In this document: positions 44,223-53,302 of the stretch, one piece after another
Position numbering within the stretch: the first letter of the stretch is position 1
Layout of the letters: each line of letters begins with the position of its first letter
Source: Lihuaxuella thermophila
GTDB lineage: Bacteria; Bacillota; Bacilli; Thermoactinomycetales; Thermoactinomycetaceae
Length of the DNA: 64,000 bases
Assembly: GCF_900110165.1 (NCBI RefSeq)
Contig: NZ_FOCQ01000006.1
Location: forward strand, 1 to 64,000
Reading direction: 5' to 3'
The notes under the pieces: generated by a model
Database searches by the model: none
What the model was told of the DNA's origin: nothing
What the model saw: only the letters and a program-made list of their open reading frames with translations
Program-made: the position numbers and the translations under genes

Positions 44223-44923
44223 TTTCTCACCACCATGAGGGTTAAATAGCCCAGCTTCTGTCCCTTCAATTCCGCCACATTCCGCCAGACCATCTCCTGG
44301 TCGGAAGTCACTTTGGAGACGACCATCGCTTTGTCAGACAGGTTTAATTCCTGCAACAGGTCAAGGATGAGATCCATCACTTTGGCCACTTTGAGAAACA
44401 CAACCGCATCGTGATCGATGAGCGCTTTTCTCATCGCTTCCACATCTTCGGTCGCGGGAACGATGGCGATCTGCTCATCACCGTCCGCCAGCGGCACGTG
44501 TAAGCGCGAGGCCGCTCCGTTGACCGAGGATATGCCGGGAACGGAGAGGATGTTCACCTCAGGGTGCCGTTCGCGCATCCGCCGGCTCATATGGATAAAG
44601 GTGCTGTACAACATGGGGTCCCCTTCGGTGACAAAAGCCACATCTTTGCCTTGAGACAGCCGCCCCCAAACCGCTTCGACCGTCCGGTCCCATTCCCGTT
44701 CCAGGGTGCCCCGGTCGCGGGTCATGGGAAAAACAAGTCCCAGCATCTCTTTTTCCAGCGGATTGATGTAGGTTTCGGCAATGGTCAGGGCATAGCTTTT
44801 TTCCCCCATCCGTTTTTTCGGATAAGCAATGACCGGCGATTCTTTCAACAGGCGGTAGGCTTTGACGGTGATCAATTCCGGATCGCCCGGCCCCATTCCG
44901 ATTCCGTACAGTTGTCCGATCAT
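44219..44923 (-). CDS. cbiL: Cobalt-factor II/precorrin-2 C20-methyltransferase
   Basis: 234 residues, tetrapyrrole methylase. LYGIGMGPGDPELITVKAYR, VIAYPKK, FVTEGDPMLYSTF and SVPGISSVNGAASRLHVPLA are present, as is the final DKAMVVSKVTSDQEMVWRNV typical of CbiL/CobI. The ATG at 44923 follows AAGGAGTGGAGAAA; an in-frame GTG three codons before lies in this site. 19 bases separate it from cbiET. Confidence 0.95.
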   Translation of the reverse strand: MIGQLYGIGMGPGDPELITVKAYRLLKESPVIAYPKKRMGEKSYALTIAETYINPLEKEMLGLVFPMTRDRGTLEREWDRTVEAVWGRLSQGKDVAFVTEGDPMLYSTFIHMSRRMRERHPEVNILSVPGISSVNGAASRLHVPLADGDEQIAIVPATEDVEAMRKALIDHDAVVFLKVAKVMDLILDLLQELNLSDKAMVVSKVTSDQEMVWRNVAELKGQKLGYLTLMVVRK

Positions 44924-44942
44924 TTTCTCCACTCCTTACGTC

Positions 44943-46166
44943 TTAAACATTTCGTTCCCCCACGATGACGTAGACCGGATTGAGCCCTTCCAATCGGGTC
45001 ATCTGTAAAATCGGCTTGCTCCTTGCCGTTTGCAGCAAGATGATGCGCACAGCAAACCCTTGTGCTTTAAGCGCTTCTTGTGAGGTGGCCAGTGTCTCCA
45101 CTGTGGCGGCATTGATGACGATCCGCCCTCCCTGCTTAAGACGGGTGCCGCAGACATGGATGAGTTCCTTGAGCTCTCCGCCGCTGCCGCCGATAAAAAC
45201 CGCGTCGGGATCAGGCAGCCCGTCCAGTCCATCCGGGGCTTTGGCGTGAACCACCGTGAAATCGGTGCGGAATTTCACCCGGTTGGCTTCAATATTGTGA
45301 AGATCAGCCTCGTTTTTTTCAATCGCAAACACCTGTCCATACGGAGCCAGTTTGGCCGCTTCGACGGAGACCGAACCCGAGCCGGCGCCGATGTCCCAAA
45401 CGATGCTGTCTTTTCGCAGGCACAGTTCCGCCAGGCTGACCACACGCACTTCCTTTTTGGTGATCAGCCCTTTTTCCGGCTTGCGCTGCGCAAACGCTTC
45501 ATCTTCGATTCCCAGACCCCAGCGGGGAATTTCCGCGCCTGCTTTTCGTTTGAGAATCACCACATTGAGTGGGGAGAACCGGGCATCGACCAGTTCATCC
45601 AATTCCCACCATCCGCACCTTTCGTCCGGGCCGCCCAAATTTTCCGCCACAAACGCCTGATATTCCCGCATCCCAAACTGAAGCAGATACCGGGCAATGG
45701 CGCTTGGCGAATGGGCATCATCAGTCAATAGGGCTACTTTTTCCTGTCCGTCGATGCGCTGGGCCAGTCCGGTCATCGGTCTGCCGTGGACACTTTCGAT
45801 CCGCGCCTGCTGCCAGCTTTCCCCCATTCGGGCAAAGGCTAATTGAATCGAGCTGAGATGGGGATGCACTTCCACCTGTTCCTGTCCCAGCTTGCGAACA
45901 ATCAAACCGGCAATCCCGTAAAAAAGCGGGTCGCCCGATGCCAGCACAACCACCCGATGCCGGTGGCTCTCCCTCCCGATTTGCTCCAATACCGGTTGAA
46001 GTCCTCCCTTGATCGGAATGCGTTTGCCCGGATGATCCGGGAAAAAGGCGAGTTGTCTCTCCCCGCCGACCAATACGTCCGCTTCCTCAATCCACTTGAG
46101 ATAATGCGGAAACAAACCGTTCCGCCCGTCATCACCGATCCCGATCACTTTCACCCGTTTAGCCAC
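44943..46166 (-). CDS. cbiET: Fused precorrin-6/7 methyltransferase-decarboxylase CbiE-CbiT
   Basis: 407 residues, two domains. Residues 1 to about 205 are CbiE (tetrapyrrole methylase: VIGIGDDGRNGLFPHYLKWI, LASGDPLFYGIAGLIV, HPHLSSIQLAFARMGE), for C5 methylation; residues about 225-400 are CbiT (Rossmann methylase: IVWDIGAGSGSVSVEAAKLA, AIEKN, FIGGSGGELKELI, VINAATVETL), for C15 methylation with decarboxylation. The fusion equals CobL of aerobic makers and CbiET of Bacillus. GTG start at 46166, overlapping cbiD by eight bases. Confidence 0.95.
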   Translation of the reverse strand: MAKRVKVIGIGDDGRNGLFPHYLKWIEEADVLVGGERQLAFFPDHPGKRIPIKGGLQPVLEQIGRESHRHRVVVLASGDPLFYGIAGLIVRKLGQEQVEVHPHLSSIQLAFARMGESWQQARIESVHGRPMTGLAQRIDGQEKVALLTDDAHSPSAIARYLLQFGMREYQAFVAENLGGPDERCGWWELDELVDARFSPLNVVILKRKAGAEIPRWGLGIEDEAFAQRKPEKGLITKKEVRVVSLAELCLRKDSIVWDIGAGSGSVSVEAAKLAPYGQVFAIEKNEADLHNIEANRVKFRTDFTVVHAKAPDGLDGLPDPDAVFIGGSGGELKELIHVCGTRLKQGGRIVINAATVETLATSQEALKAQGFAVRIILLQTARSKPILQMTRLEGLNPVYVIVGERNV

Positions 46167-47250
46167 TTGCTTCCGCCCTCCCCAACGGTTCGCCTTTCAT
46201 CTTGACCAGCACGGTTTCAATCCGGATGCCGCCTTCCACATGATCAAGGCATCGCCGGCAAATCTTTTCACAAAGCAAAGTAAAAAAGCCCGGATATCCC
46301 GCCTCTTCCATCAGCTGGCCGGCGTGGGTCGCATTGTTTGCTTCCCGCACTTGCCCGATCAACGCGGCTGGCGCCCCTGCTTCCTCCGCTACTTGGGCCA
46401 AAAAGTTGAAGTCGACTCCGGCGCTTTTGGAGTGAACCATCATCACTCCCTGGGCCACTTTGGAAAACTTGCCCATCATCCCGACCAGGGTTACTTGATC
46501 CACCCCGGCCCGTTTGGCGTGTTTCAGCGCAAATCCGACAAAATCGCCCATCTGGATAAAGGCTTCCTCCGGCAGCCCGGGATACATCTTCATCGCCGCT
46601 TTTTCGCTGCTTCCCCCGGTCGTCAGCACCAGATGGCGGCATCCGTTTGCTCCGGCCACCTGAATCGCCTGCGCCACACTGGCCCGATAAGCAGCGGTAG
46701 AAAACGGGACGACTATCCCGCGCGTCCCGAGGATCGAAATTCCGCCGATAATGCCCAGCCGTTCATTCAACGTTTTTTTGGCGATTTCTTCTCCATCGGG
46801 TACGGAGATGACGACTCGAACTCCCCGCTCAATCCCAAACCGGGTCAGCACATCGGTGACGGCACCCCGAATCATCTTGCGCGGAACCGGGTTGATGGCC
46901 GCTTCACCGACAGGTACGGGCAGCCCCGGCTTGGTTACCCGCCCGACCCCTGCCCCTCCGTCAAGCTGGATTCCCGGTTGATCCGACCAGGTGACGGTGG
47001 AAACGATGCGTGCGCCATGCGTTGCGTCCGGATCATCCCCCGCATCCTTGATGACGCTGCATTCCGCCTGATCTGCCGTCACTTTCGCCTGATCGACGGC
47101 AAAAGCGGCTGTCTGTCCGACCGGCAGCACAATCTCCACCTCCGGAACGGCTTGTCCGGTGATCAGGGAAATGAGTGCCGCTTTGGTGGCAGCCGTTGCG
47201 CAGGCACCCGTGGTGTATCCGTGCCGCAGTTCTTTTTCCTGCTTTTTCAT
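46159..47250 (-). CDS. cbiD: Cobalt-precorrin-5B C1-methyltransferase
   Basis: 363 residues. Found only in the anaerobic pathway. LRHGYTTGACATAATKAALI, DDPDATHGARIVSTVTW, GVGRVTKPGLPVPVGEAAIN, NPVPRKMIRGAV, GGISILGTRGIVVPFSTAAY and VLTTGGSSEKAA are the family segments. The ATG at 47250 lies after AAGGGG; the frame is open farther upstream but that part overlaps cbiC. The gap to cbiC is 11 bases. Confidence 0.95.
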   Translation of the reverse strand: MKKQEKELRHGYTTGACATAATKAALISLITGQAVPEVEIVLPVGQTAAFAVDQAKVTADQAECSVIKDAGDDPDATHGARIVSTVTWSDQPGIQLDGGAGVGRVTKPGLPVPVGEAAINPVPRKMIRGAVTDVLTRFGIERGVRVVISVPDGEEIAKKTLNERLGIIGGISILGTRGIVVPFSTAAYRASVAQAIQVAGANGCRHLVLTTGGSSEKAAMKMYPGLPEEAFIQMGDFVGFALKHAKRAGVDQVTLVGMMGKFSKVAQGVMMVHSKSAGVDFNFLAQVAEEAGAPAALIGQVREANNATHAGQLMEEAGYPGFFTLLCEKICRRCLDHVEGGIRIETVLVKMKGEPLGRAEASG

Positions 47251-47261
47251 GGCGAAACCCC

Positions 47262-47918
47262 TTATCCCTCTGATGCCGCTTTTTCCGCCAGCAGAGAGAG
47301 CGCGTTGACGATCGCGACCGCCACCGGGCTCCCGCCTTTGCGCCCATGATTGGTAATAAAGGGAACATCGCATTTCATCAATTCTTCTTTTGATTCGGCC
47401 GCAGAGACAAAGCCGACCGGCACACCGACGATGAGACCCGGTCTGGCAACCCCTTCGCGAACCAGGCGGATCAATTCCAACAAGGCAGTCGGGGCGTTGC
47501 CGATAGCAAAAATTCCTCCTTCCGCCTCTGTGACCGCTTTTCGCATCGAGATGATTGCGCGGGTCGTGCCCAACCGTTTCGCTTCTTCCATCACATCGGG
47601 ATCAGAGATATACACGCGCACATCACCGCCAAACTTGGCGATCCGCGGTTTGCTGATGCCGACTTGGACCATCTGAACGTCCGCCACCACCCTTTTACCG
47701 CTCCGAATGGCCTTTATGCCCGCTTCGACGGCCTGCGGGTGAAATACCAGGCTGCGGCCGAGCTCAAAATCGGCAGAGGCGTGAATCACCCGTTGCACAA
47801 CGGGAAACTGTTCAGGTGTAAACGGGTGCTCTCCCAACTCTTCCTTGATGATGTCAAAACTTAGGCTCTCAATCTGTTGGGGCTGTGTAGTTACGGGTTT
47901 AAACGGTTGATCGGCCAT
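47262..47918 (-). CDS. cbiC: Cobalt-precorrin-8 methylmutase
   Basis: 218 residues. Moves the C11 methyl to C12 in cobalt-precorrin-8. RVIHASADFELGRSLVFHPQ with the catalytic His, VVADVQMVQVGISK, GNAPTALLELIRLV, VGVPVGFVSAAESKEEL and FITNHGRKGGSPVAVAIVNA are all family signatures. The ATG at 47918 has AGGAGG seven bases before it; the ATG at 47924 is too close to that site. It overlaps cbiJ by 20 bases. Confidence 0.95.
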   Translation of the reverse strand: MADQPFKPVTTQPQQIESLSFDIIKEELGEHPFTPEQFPVVQRVIHASADFELGRSLVFHPQAVEAGIKAIRSGKRVVADVQMVQVGISKPRIAKFGGDVRVYISDPDVMEEAKRLGTTRAIISMRKAVTEAEGGIFAIGNAPTALLELIRLVREGVARPGLIVGVPVGFVSAAESKEELMKCDVPFITNHGRKGGSPVAVAIVNALSLLAEKAASEG

Positions 47919-48690
47919 GCTCATTCCTCCTCCATTCACAAACTGCAGCAACCACCTCTTCCATGCTGGAAAAGGAGGTTCCGTATTCCAAGCGGGGCCG
48001 GGCGATCAGAATGACGTCAATGCCCAAGTGGAGCGCTGCTTCCACTTTCTCATCCACAGAACCGATTTTGCCGCTTTCTTTGGTAACCACCGTGGTGACA
48101 CCGTAATGGCGGTATAGAGCGGCATTTAATTCTTTGCTGAACGGCCCTTGCATGGCGACAATGTTTTTTTGCCCGATGCCGAGCTGTGCACATTTTTCCA
48201 TATTCTCCCGCCGGGGCAGCATCCGGGCAACGAGCCGGATGTCCGGATCGTTCAGCAGCCGGTTGGCGAAAATGTGCAACGTTTTGCTGCCGGTAGTCAG
48301 CATCACCACACCTTTGCGGCGCGCTGCTTCTTCGGCCGCTTCTTCGTAAGATGACACCACTTGAATGCGCGGATCGTTGCCATACACCCAGGCCGGGCGC
48401 TCATAACGGATATAAGGGATACCGCACGTCTTGGCCGCGTCCATCGCATTTCGGGAAGCCTCTTCCGCAAAAGGATGGCTGGCATCCACCACCTGGATGA
48501 ACCCCCGTTCCCGGATCAGGCCGGCCATCTCCTGTGACGTTAACCGGCCGACTCTGACGGGAATGTCCGCTTCCTGCAAACTCTTGGCCGCATTCTCAGT
48601 CACCACCGTCGCCAGGAGAGGGATTTTTTTCCGATGAAGCCGGATGGCCAGTTCGCGCGCATCACTGGTTCCCGCCAAAAACAGAAGCAC
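47899..48690 (-). CDS. cbiJ: Cobalt-precorrin-6A reductase
   Basis: 263 residues. NAD(P)H-dependent reduction of the corrin ring. LLFLAGTSDARELAIRLHRK, VRVGRLTSQEMAGLIRER, VVDASHPFAEEASRNAMDA, YIRYERPAW, MLTTGSKTLHIF and VTKESGKIGSVDEKVEAALH follow the CobK/CbiJ family order. GTG start at 48690 with GAGAGGAG eight bases before. It overlaps cbiC by 20 bases, and cbiX stops 15 bases upstream. Confidence 0.95.
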   Translation of the reverse strand: MLLFLAGTSDARELAIRLHRKKIPLLATVVTENAAKSLQEADIPVRVGRLTSQEMAGLIRERGFIQVVDASHPFAEEASRNAMDAAKTCGIPYIRYERPAWVYGNDPRIQVVSSYEEAAEEAARRKGVVMLTTGSKTLHIFANRLLNDPDIRLVARMLPRRENMEKCAQLGIGQKNIVAMQGPFSKELNAALYRHYGVTTVVTKESGKIGSVDEKVEAALHLGIDVILIARPRLEYGTSFSSMEEVVAAVCEWRRNEHGRSTV

Positions 48691-48705
48691 AGCTCCATCT
48701 CCTCT

Positions 48706-49593
48706 CTATTTTTTAATGCGGACAGCGTTGGAATCGGCTGAATGATCGTCATGATGATGGTGATGCCCGTGTGGATGATGATCATGATGATGGTGATGAT
48801 GATCATGCCCTTCCGCCAATGCTTGTTCCGCCAACGCTTCCCATGCCAGCCCGCCTGCCCGCTCCGCTTCTAGCACTCTCTGCCGGATGATCGGAATTAA
48901 CCGGTCGTCAAAGCCGAGATAACGGCACATATGGAAACAGATCCCGGGATAACGTTCCTGAAAATGGCCCAATTTGGTTTGCATGCGCTTGATGAGTACG
49001 CCGGTAAACAGAAAATACGGCAAAATGACCACCCTTTTGGCCCCCAGCCGGAGGCAGCGGTCCATTCCTTCGTCAAACAATGGTTCCGTCACTCCGATAA
49101 ACGACACTTCCACCCATTTATAACGGGTTCGCTCCCAAAACATCCGGGCGATTTTATATAAGTCGCTGTTGGCGAACGGGTCGCTCGAACCGCGGCCGAC
49201 GATGAGAATCGCCGTTTCCTCCGGTTTACCCGGCCGGGTGGAGAGGAGCCGCTGCTCCAAAATATCCAGTACGGCTTCGTCCACTTCAATGGGACGGCCG
49301 TAGGCAAACCGGACGTGCGGATATTTCTCCTGCGCTTCACGGATGGCCAAAGGAATGTGAATTTTGGCATGTCCGGCGGCAAACAGCATCAAAGGAATCA
49401 GCGCAATGCGGGTGGCTCCCCGATCCACACACCTGGCAATGCCCTGCGGAATATCGGGCAAAGCCAGTTCCAAAAAGCAAGTTTCTTTGATCGGCGCATC
49501 GATGAGTTGCGCCACTTTTTGCGTAAAGCGAAGCAATTCTTCATTTCCTTCCGGGTCCCGGCTGCCATGGCCGACAAAAAGGATCGCGTTCAA
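48706..49593 (-). CDS. cbiX: Sirohydrochlorin cobaltochelatase with His-rich tail
   Basis: 295 residues; inserts Co2+ into sirohydrochlorin, the committing step of anaerobic cobalamin synthesis. Two homologous halves are seen, FVGHGSRDPEGNEELLRF at the start and IVGRGSSDPFANSDLYKI from about residue 132, as in the long CbiX proteins. The tail from about residue 265 contains HDHHHHHHDHHPHGHHHHHD, a likely metal store or metal delivery segment. Unlike the described B. megaterium CbiX tail, no CxxC is seen. TTG at 49593 is the start, seven bases after AGGAGG; the ATG two codons earlier touches that site. Confidence 0.94.
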   Translation of the reverse strand: MNAILFVGHGSRDPEGNEELLRFTQKVAQLIDAPIKETCFLELALPDIPQGIARCVDRGATRIALIPLMLFAAGHAKIHIPLAIREAQEKYPHVRFAYGRPIEVDEAVLDILEQRLLSTRPGKPEETAILIVGRGSSDPFANSDLYKIARMFWERTRYKWVEVSFIGVTEPLFDEGMDRCLRLGAKRVVILPYFLFTGVLIKRMQTKLGHFQERYPGICFHMCRYLGFDDRLIPIIRQRVLEAERAGGLAWEALAEQALAEGHDHHHHHHDHHPHGHHHHHDDHSADSNAVRIKK

Positions 49594-49623
49594 CCCCATT
49601 CCTCCTGTTCCTTGTTAACATGT

Positions 49624-51270
49624 TCAATCCCCGCAAGCGAGTTCGGCGACGACGGGTTTCCCTTCGTCTGAATACATAAAACCAGCCACTTCTTTGACTC
49701 TTTTAAAAAATTTGTTGAACCGTTCATTGGGATGCCCCTGGGCCGCATATTCCCGGACCACTTGTTCCACCGCCCCGATCAGTTGCTCAGGCGGAATTCC
49801 TTCGGCAACCCGTTGGGCCGGATGGGCATTTCGCCCGATGTTCTTTCCGCCCAAAAACAAATCAAAGGTCCCGCGGCGGTAGACGATCCCGATTTCCTCC
49901 GTCACAGCTCCGTAACAGGCCATGGCGCAACCGTTAAACCCGATTTTCAACTCTTTGGGGACCTGAAGCCCGCTTAGCCGGCGGTGGAGTTCCTCCGCAT
50001 AGGGAATGGCTTCTCCCTTGTCTCCATCGCAAAAGTCACAAGCTTTCAATTGGACCACATCGCCGACAGGGCTGAGCAGCATTCCCGCTGCCGCCAGACG
50101 GTCCGCCACCTGCCCGGGCTGATCGGTGGGGACGCGTAAAATGAGCTGATGATGCGGCGTATACTCGATTTCCCCCTGGTCTCCGGCGATTTCCGCCAAC
50201 AAGACGAGCTGCTCCGGAGTGATTTTTTTGTTGGCGATACCGGGAGAAACCGCCACTTCAAGGATAGAAACCGGTATTCCGGCCGGCATAGAATCGATGC
50301 GGGTGGCAGCCAGTCCTTTGGCCTGCAAAACAGCGAGCGCTTCTTCCGCCAGTTGGACGGGATGGGCAGTTTCTTCGTCCACGACCTCAGTTGAAGTCAT
50401 CTTGGGGGTTTCCTTGTGTTCCTGCATCCTTTCCAGTGCATTCAAAGACCAGGGCTCTGCCTCCACCTGCAGGCGCTGGTGCGGCTTCAGATCCTGCACC
50501 TCTTTGCTGAGCGTATATTTGCGCTGGTAACCGCGGGGGGTAATCATCAATCCCTCATAAACAAATGTGGTGGAATTGCCGATGATCACAGTGGTCAACA
50601 TTCCGATCTCGTGATTCAACATCTCTGCCAGAGTGGTTAAAACGATGTTCTGACGCTCCCGATAGGCGCTCTTGACCAGGCCGACCGGCGTTTCGGGGGA
50701 GCGGTATTTCAGCAAGATGCGCTGGGTTTCCACAATCTGCCGGGTGCGACGCCCGCTCTTCGGATTGTACAATGCAATGACAAAATCAGCCGCTGCCGCT
50801 GCTTCGATCCGTTTGGCAATCGTCTCCCAGGGGGTAAGATGATCGCTCAAACTGATGGTGCAGGCGTCATGCATCACGGGTGAGCCCAGCAAGGAAGCAC
50901 AGGAGTGGATCGCCGAAATCCCGGGGATCACTTCCACTTCAACACCGCTTCCGGGACGCCATCCTTTTTCAATCAGCACCTCGTAGACGAGTCCCGCCAT
51001 CCCGTACAGACCCGCATCCCCGCTGGAGATCACGGCCACGGTTTTTCCTTGCTCTGCCCGGCGGACCGCTTCCTGGGCCCGGCTCACCTCTTCGGTCATC
51101 CCCGTGCGCACAATTTCCTGATCGGTAAGGATTTCCCGGATGAGATCCACGTAAGTGTTGTAACCGACGATCACTTCGCTTTCCTGAATCGCCTGACGCG
51201 CCCGTTCCGTGATATGGGCAAAGTGGCCGGGACCAAAACCGACAATCAGCAGCTTCCCTTTTTTGCTCAC
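49624..51270 (-). CDS. cbiH: Precorrin-3B C17-methyltransferase with ferredoxin-like C-terminal domain (CbiH60 type)
   Basis: 548 residues, about twice the usual CbiH. Residues 1 to about 250 are the methylase ([87 protein letters not shown]). From about residue 310 a nitrite/sulfite-reductase-like part follows, with [13 protein letters not shown] and [20 protein letters not shown], giving a four-cysteine [4Fe-4S] site. This matches CbiH60 of Bacillus megaterium. GTG start at 51270, overlapping the AAA gene by four bases. Confidence 0.93.
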   Translation of the reverse strand: MSKKGKLLIVGFGPGHFAHITERARQAIQESEVIVGYNTYVDLIREILTDQEIVRTGMTEEVSRAQEAVRRAEQGKTVAVISSGDAGLYGMAGLVYEVLIEKGWRPGSGVEVEVIPGISAIHSCASLLGSPVMHDACTISLSDHLTPWETIAKRIEAAAAADFVIALYNPKSGRRTRQIVETQRILLKYRSPETPVGLVKSAYRERQNIVLTTLAEMLNHEIGMLTTVIIGNSTTFVYEGLMITPRGYQRKYTLSKEVQDLKPHQRLQVEAEPWSLNALERMQEHKETPKMTSTEVVDEETAHPVQLAEEALAVLQAKGLAATRIDSMPAGIPVSILEVAVSPGIANKKITPEQLVLLAEIAGDQGEIEYTPHHQLILRVPTDQPGQVADRLAAAGMLLSPVGDVVQLKACDFCDGDKGEAIPYAEELHRRLSGLQVPKELKIGFNGCAMACYGAVTEEIGIVYRRGTFDLFLGGKNIGRNAHPAQRVAEGIPPEQLIGAVEQVVREYAAQGHPNERFNKFFKRVKEVAGFMYSDEGKPVVAELACGD

Positions 51271-52559
51271 TCTTTCCCCACCGCCTTTCTCATCGTCCTC
51301 TTTGCCGTCTGAAGTTGTTCTTCCACGGTCCAAACCATCACCATGGCCTTTTCCACATGGACAGGGAGTACCAGGTCTTCGCCTTCCGCAGCCGCCACAT
51401 CTCCCGCCGCACGTACCAATCCGCCCAATTCGCGGAAGCGGGTCGTCAACGAATGCGGTTTTCCCGCCAAACCGCGGGCGTGTTCCACCACCATTTCCGC
51501 CGCTTCTCTCGTGAAATGGGGAATGCGCCCGTCTTTCTCTACTTCCTGCGCGATAAACCGGGCCAGTTTTTCGCGGTTTGCCGGATTGTCTTCCATCGAA
51601 TCAGCCATCACAATCTCATAACCGTAACCACGGATGCGGGAACGGAGAGCGGGATGCAATTTCTCCAAATCCGGAAGATTGCCGGCCACGACCAGCACAA
51701 AATCGCACGGAACCGGCTCCGTTCGCACCATCGATCCGCTCGAACCGGCCTGGCGTCCTGAAATGGTCAGCTCTTTTTCCTGAAATGCGGTAAGCAGGCG
51801 TTGCTGGGTCTCCTGATCCAGCGTCGCCAGCTCATCAATGAAGAGCACTCCGCCATGTGCCAGATGAATCGCACCCGGCTCCACCAATGACTGCGGGGAG
51901 GCAGCCCATTTGCCCGACTGATAGGGATCATGGCGCACATCTCCCAAGAGCCCACCCGCGTGAAGGCCGGTTGCATCGACAAACGGGACCGGTTCACCCT
52001 TTGAGCGGTCAATCAGTAATCGCGGTTCCGCAGCCGTCTGTAGCGGGTCCCGGCGGCTCCCCAGCCAAAAGAGAAACAGGGCCAATGACAATCCCGTCGC
52101 CAGATAGAGGGGCTCCTTTTCTTTCCAGCTGGTAAATCCGGCAACAACGAAGATCGCAACCATCAGCAAACCCAGCAACAACCGCCGGGCCAACCTCTGC
52201 TGGCGGCCGAGCTTGCCTGCCCGCCGGACGGCCGCGCTCCCTTCACCGGCCGGAACCGTCCGCACAGGGATCGTATACCGATTTTGCCCGCCCGGGAACA
52301 GCAAGACATCCACAGGAGGAAGAGGAGAAACCCATTCAGTCATCGCCCTGCCCAGCATGCTTTTCCCGGTCCCCGGTTCGCCGAGCAGCAAGACGGAACG
52401 GCGCTGCCGGGCGGCCAGACGAACGATCTCAACCGCCCGGTCTTGTCCGATCACTTGGTCGATCAGCCGTTCCGGCAACGGGATCTCCGCTGTTGTGTTC
52501 CAAGGGGTGACAAACGTCTCTTCCTCTCCCGCCCGCTGGAACCATACTCTCTCTGCCAT
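51267..52559 (-). CDS. LonB-like membrane AAA+ ATPase without protease domain
   Basis: 430 residues. Walker A GEPGTGKS at 60-67; two hydrophobic membrane segments at about 128-142 and 151-167 inserted before Walker B, as in archaeal-type LonB; then [17 protein letters not shown], Walker [14 protein letters not shown] at about 235-247, [18 protein letters not shown] and [15 protein letters not shown], which match LonB nearly word for word. The Ser-Lys protease domain of Lon is absent; the protein ends about 110 residues after the ATPase core. Placed between a HEAT protein and cbiH, it may be a chaperone-like ATPase for cobalt insertion, uptake or membrane quality control. ATG at 52559 after GGAGGTGGGGG. 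Confidence 0.85.
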   Translation of the reverse strand: MAERVWFQRAGEEETFVTPWNTTAEIPLPERLIDQVIGQDRAVEIVRLAARQRRSVLLLGEPGTGKSMLGRAMTEWVSPLPPVDVLLFPGGQNRYTIPVRTVPAGEGSAAVRRAGKLGRQQRLARRLLLGLLMVAIFVVAGFTSWKEKEPLYLATGLSLALFLFWLGSRRDPLQTAAEPRLLIDRSKGEPVPFVDATGLHAGGLLGDVRHDPYQSGKWAASPQSLVEPGAIHLAHGGVLFIDELATLDQETQQRLLTAFQEKELTISGRQAGSSGSMVRTEPVPCDFVLVVAGNLPDLEKLHPALRSRIRGYGYEIVMADSMEDNPANREKLARFIAQEVEKDGRIPHFTREAAEMVVEHARGLAGKPHSLTTRFRELGGLVRAAGDVAAAEGEDLVLPVHVEKAMVMVWTVEEQLQTAKRTMRKAVGKE

Positions 52560-53094
52560 TTCCCCCACCTCCCCCCGATAATTTCCAGCGTGACGTAATG
52601 ATGCGTACTCTTGGATCGGAATCAGCTTGCAACCGGCGGACCGCCTGCCCGGCAACCGGCGGGATCTCCTGCCGGTTGGCAAATGGAAGCAACATCATCG
52701 CCAGCGTTTGCCGGACTTCGGCTTTCGAGTCAGACGCCCACGCAGACAGCCATTCCCACGCATCAGCAAAATCGTCCCGCAAGATGGAAACTCCCCCCCA
52801 GGCAGCCCCCTCACGTACGCGGAACTGCGGGTCACCGGCCAGCTGATAAAGGATCCGGCTCGTCTCTGCCGGTTGTTCCGGATAGCAACGGTGGCATTCC
52901 CTCCCGGCAACAAACCGCAAAATCCAGTGCTCCGATTTGGCCCACCGCTCCACCAGCGGGTAAGGAGATTCGGAAATGCGATCCAACTGACGGGTCAAAA
53001 AGCGGACATACCAGATGACGAGCCGCGCATCCCTTCGGCTGGCCAGCCAGCAGAGCACACGGGCATGAAGGTCAAACGTCCAATTCTCCCACAT
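52429..53094 (-). CDS. HEAT-repeat protein
   Basis: 221 residues. Helical repeats of the HEAT/ARM type from about residue 20 to 173 ([70 protein letters not shown]); the spacing and the Trp/Arg/Ala pattern are like DNA-alkylation-repair-type HEAT proteins. The last 45 residues ([20 protein letters not shown]) overlap the AAA gene by 131 bases and have the make-up of an out-of-frame reading. A G6 run lies at the junction (52571-52576): losing one G would join the two genes in frame. Likely partner of the AAA+ ATPase. Confidence 0.72.
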   Translation of the reverse strand: MWENWTFDLHARVLCWLASRRDARLVIWYVRFLTRQLDRISESPYPLVERWAKSEHWILRFVAGRECHRCYPEQPAETSRILYQLAGDPQFRVREGAAWGGVSILRDDFADAWEWLSAWASDSKAEVRQTLAMMLLPFANRQEIPPVAGQAVRRLQADSDPRVRIITSRWKLSGGGGGNGRESMVPAGGRGRDVCHPLEHNSGDPVAGTADRPSDRTRPGG

Positions 53095-53110
53095 CGTTTT
53101 TTTTCATCCT

Positions 53111-53302
53111 TTAGTGGCAAGGGATAAACATCAGCCCGTGCCTGAGTTCATGCATCGCATCGTGAACGGGAGGATAAGAGGAAAACAAGAGGGTGTACAG
53201 GACAACTCCGACCGCGACCAAAACGACGGCCAGCTGAACCGGCAACGTTAAAAACCGGTATTTCCGCACATGCTTTTGTTCATGTTGCACTTGGTAAGAC
53301 AT
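53111..53302 (-). CDS. cbtB: CbtB-type cobalt transport subunit
   Basis: 62 residues with one membrane segment (LPVQLAVVLVAVGVVLYTLL) and the C-terminal HDAMHELRHGLMFIPCH, the conserved His/Cys end of CbtB. CbtB is usually found with CbtA and under cobalamin riboswitch control; here CbtA is not present in the window, and two other membrane proteins stand before it. The ATG at 53302 follows AAAGGGGG. It overlaps the upstream membrane protein gene by 23 bases. Confidence 0.88.
   Translation of the reverse strand: MSYQVQHEQKHVRKYRFLTLPVQLAVVLVAVGVVLYTLLFSSYPPVHDAMHELRHGLMFIPCH

Noticed and set aside
46240-47349. 369-codon plus-strand ORF inside cbiD
   Set aside because: Long only because the GC-rich opposite strand lacks stops; no family sign and no start site.
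48718-48812. Short ATGATG-like repeat tract, looking like a microsatellite
   Set aside because: It encodes the His-rich tail of CbiX in frame; no separate repeat element is needed.
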